From Acidicapsa acidisoli (lineage in GTDB: Bacteria > Acidobacteriota > Terriglobia > Terriglobales > Acidobacteriaceae): a stretch of DNA of 64,000 bases. Position 1 is the first letter of the stretch. Each line of letters starts with the position of its first letter. A program made the translations under genes and the position numbers. Positions 62,248-64,000 of this stretch are shown here, in pieces. The stretch spans positions 744,001-808,000 of the forward strand of contig NZ_JAGSYI010000001.1 of NCBI RefSeq assembly GCF_025685625.1. Direction: 5' to 3'. The notes below the pieces were generated by a model. That model had not been told where the DNA came from and did no database searches. It was given only the letters and a program-made list of their open reading frames with translations.

Positions 62248-63267
62248 TTACGAAATTCGAGGTTCGTTCACAAGAGGAGAGAGGAAATCGATGAACAATC
62301 CGCGCAGGTCGTCAACGGGCGCCTCGCCGCAGAGAATCTCCACCAATTGCCTTAAAATCTCCCCGCGCCGATAAGTTCGTAGGGCTGCGAGGTAGAGGGT
62401 TTCACTGGGTAATTCGCTAATCGTCTGAGTCCCAACGAGATAGTCATCGAAGCCGCGTTGCGCCTGCATCTCGCTACAAATTTTGACCACCTCTTCTGCG
62501 TTCTCGCTGTTAATTTCTCCACGAGAGATCAGCTCAGCCCAGCATCGGACGAAGAATTCATCAGTCTGATCTCGCTCAGGCCGGATGTCCCAAGAAGCCA
62601 AAAAGTGTAAACCCTCAGGTTCTCGTGCTTCGATGATTTGAGCCGCGAGAGACAGTTTATACTCCGGCGTTAATGCCAGGGGGCGAAGCTCCGACAGGCC
62701 AAGTGCCCAGCCCATGACCGCAAGAAATTCCCACATCTGCTCAACTAGCTGCTTCTCTTTCTCTGTCCAGTGCCCATCTGGTGCAAGCAGAAGATCTAGA
62801 AATTGTCGCTCAAGACGTTCCATCATCCCACTGTCACGAAGACGATCAATTAGGACACGGCGAGTTATCACCTCGAACTTGGATGGGATTTCCTTTTCGA
62901 GAGCCCGTTCGCTTCCAGCTCTTTCCAGAAGCGTTGCTAGTAGATAAGCTTCACGGTAGATCGCCAGCTTCAATGCTTTTGGGACGGCAGGTGACGTCTC
63001 CTCTGCCAAGCGGGCGTCGCGTCGTTCACTCCACCAGGCATATAGGCCGACCCCGCCGAAGAGCGCGACGTAAAACGCAGTCTGAACAAGGGCGACAGAG
63101 AAGGATTCCTTCGCCGCAGCATAGAAAGCGAAAATCACGACGCCTACGATATAGGCTATCCGGGCAATTAAGAGGATTAGGCTACGTAATTTTTGGCGAG
63201 CGCGCTGGTCTTTCGGCGACCTGAGCACAGCGACCCAAAGAGATTGCCATGCGGAACGCCTAAACAT
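62248..63267 (-). CDS. Hypothetical membrane protein with helical cytosolic domain
   Basis: 339 residues. Two membrane helices near the N-terminus (ILLIARIAYIVGVVIFAFYA and VALVQTAFYVALFGGVGLYAW) follow a basic head (RSPKDQRARQKLRS); the remaining 260 residues are acidic, Leu/Glu-rich and helical. No motif recognised. It faces away from the fucosidase gene's end in the same direction. Confidence 0.65.
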   Translation of the reverse strand: MFRRSAWQSLWVAVLRSPKDQRARQKLRSLILLIARIAYIVGVVIFAFYAAAKESFSVALVQTAFYVALFGGVGLYAWWSERRDARLAEETSPAVPKALKLAIYREAYLLATLLERAGSERALEKEIPSKFEVITRRVLIDRLRDSGMMERLERQFLDLLLAPDGHWTEKEKQLVEQMWEFLAVMGWALGLSELRPLALTPEYKLSLAAQIIEAREPEGLHFLASWDIRPERDQTDEFFVRCWAELISRGEINSENAEEVVKICSEMQAQRGFDDYLVGTQTISELPSETLYLAALRTYRRGEILRQLVEILCGEAPVDDLRGLFIDFLSPLVNEPRIS

Positions 63268-63349
63268 AAGATTTGGCTGCGGCCCCGTCCCTTGAATCTA
63301 GTGGAAAGGTCGCGGGTTCAGTACGATTTCTGGGTTGGACGAGCATGGC

Positions 63350-64000
63350 CTACTTCGTTCCGATCTTCAGCACATAGGCGTACCGGCAATTTGTTGAAGC
63401 AGGCAGCTTCACATTCAGCGCTTCGGGGGTCTGCATCCACATCGGTTTTTCTGTCGATCCGATCAGTTCGATCGATCCTATTGTCATGCCTTTGGCCTCC
63501 TTGTCGGAGCCGAAGGCGTGGATGGTTGCGAATGCTTCGGTTCCGGCGGCCGGGCAGCCCATGCCGATGGCGTAGATTGTGTCGCCCTTGGCTGTAAAGC
63601 GGAAATCCTCGGTCGTATAGGGCTTCGTGTCCTGATCGTGGAAGGCTCCGCCGATGACCTTGGTCGGACCCTCGCCGTAGACCTTCCACGGAGTGGTGCC
63701 GTAGATGGCTTCGCCATTGGCCTTGAGCCAGGTGCCCATCGCCAGCAGCGTGGTCTGGATCTGGTCGGGGATGGTGCCGTCTGGCTTGGGGCCGATGTTC
63801 AGCAGCAGGTTGCCGTTTTTGCTCACGATGTCGATGAGCTGATGCACCAGGAACTCCGGCGGCTGGTACTGGTCGTTCTCGATGTATCCCCAGGAGAGCT
63901 TGCTGATGGAGGTATCGGTCTGCCAGTGGTTCGGCTCAATGGACGCAAGCTGTCCGCGCTCGAAGTCGCGCACGGCGGAGGTCCAGTCCATCGAGTAGTC
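63350..64000 (-). CDS. Alpha-L-fucosidase (GH29), 3' part only
   Basis: The frame is open to the window edge; about 216 residues of the C-terminal part are visible. EPNHWQTDTSISKLSWGYIE, PEFLVHQLIDIVSKNGNLLL and NIGPKPDGTIPDQI are typical of GH29 after the catalytic Asp, which lies outside the window. The end (MDWTS region through TPWKVYGEGPTK) includes the beta-sandwich cap. GH29 enzymes release L-fucose from glycans; an N-terminal signal peptide is likely but cannot be seen. Confidence 0.88.
   Translation of the reverse strand, partial: DYSMDWTSAVRDFERGQLASIEPNHWQTDTSISKLSWGYIENDQYQPPEFLVHQLIDIVSKNGNLLLNIGPKPDGTIPDQIQTTLLAMGTWLKANGEAIYGTTPWKVYGEGPTKVIGGAFHDQDTKPYTTEDFRFTAKGDTIYAIGMGCPAAGTEAFATIHAFGSDKEAKGMTIGSIELIGSTEKPMWMQTPEALNVKLPASTNCRYAYVLKIGTK

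Overview
The window is chromosomal DNA of a GC-rich, Gram-negative-type bacterium. The gene set (bactofilin, MurJ, a Wza/Wzc/Wzy-type exopolysaccharide locus, secreted prolyl oligopeptidase, FKBP and GH29 fucosidase, RAYT/REP repeats, many lineage-specific small proteins) looks most like Acidobacteriota of the Terriglobia/Acidobacteriaceae group. That placement is inferred from gene style; no rRNA is present to confirm it.

Layout. 1-3.1 kb: end of a PAS sensor histidine kinase and a secreted beta-helix protein. 3.39-13.79 kb: a 10.3-kb integrative element bounded by two perfect 79-bp direct repeats, each containing a tRNA-Pro(GGG) sequence. It carries a tyrosine integrase at its left edge, a leftward replication-type operon (Cys-rich protein, primase-polymerase/helicase, two small proteins) and a divergent rightward operon (unknown Cys-knuckle protein, type III methyltransferase Mod, type III restriction subunit Res). 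It has no virion genes, so it reads as a small self-integrating, possibly replicating or satellite-like island whose cargo is a type III R-M system. 13.9-25 kb: core genes (YggX, RNase R, two small membrane proteins, a decayed D-aminoacylase, bactofilin, MurJ, prolyl oligopeptidase, GAF-EAL phosphodiesterase). 25.1-38.2 kb: a RHH/MobC-like protein, then an exopolysaccharide locus (glycosyltransferase, flippase, BY-kinase, polymerase, Wza-type exporter, GT4, GT-C-like membrane protein) and a divergent UDP-galactopyranose-mutase-like flavoprotein. 38.3-46.2 kb: ThrS, VapBC, adenosine-deaminase family enzyme with a nearby truncated homologous start, VOC protein, amino-acid permease, small basic protein. 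46.2-49.2 kb: UvrD/PcrA helicase with an acidic insertion. 49.4-53 kb: a small accessory patch (HEPN-like protein, membrane protein flanked by 74-bp direct repeats, an apparently inactivated RAYT with REP-like palindromes, small ORFs). 53.1-64 kb: pseudokinase-SPOR protein, DUF971 protein, two TauE/SafE permeases, FKBP, ABC ATPase, patatin-like hydrolase, Tat-exported amidase, membrane protein and the 3' part of an alpha-L-fucosidase cut by the window edge.

How it fits together. In the island, integrase plus att repeats would move the element, the primase-helicase could support replication of an excised form, and Mod/Res would defend the host and stabilise the island. The exopolysaccharide genes form a Wzx/Wzy-dependent route: lipid-linked units built by the transferases, flipped, polymerised and exported through Wza under Wzc control. 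Activities are inferred from motifs read by eye; no database search was run.
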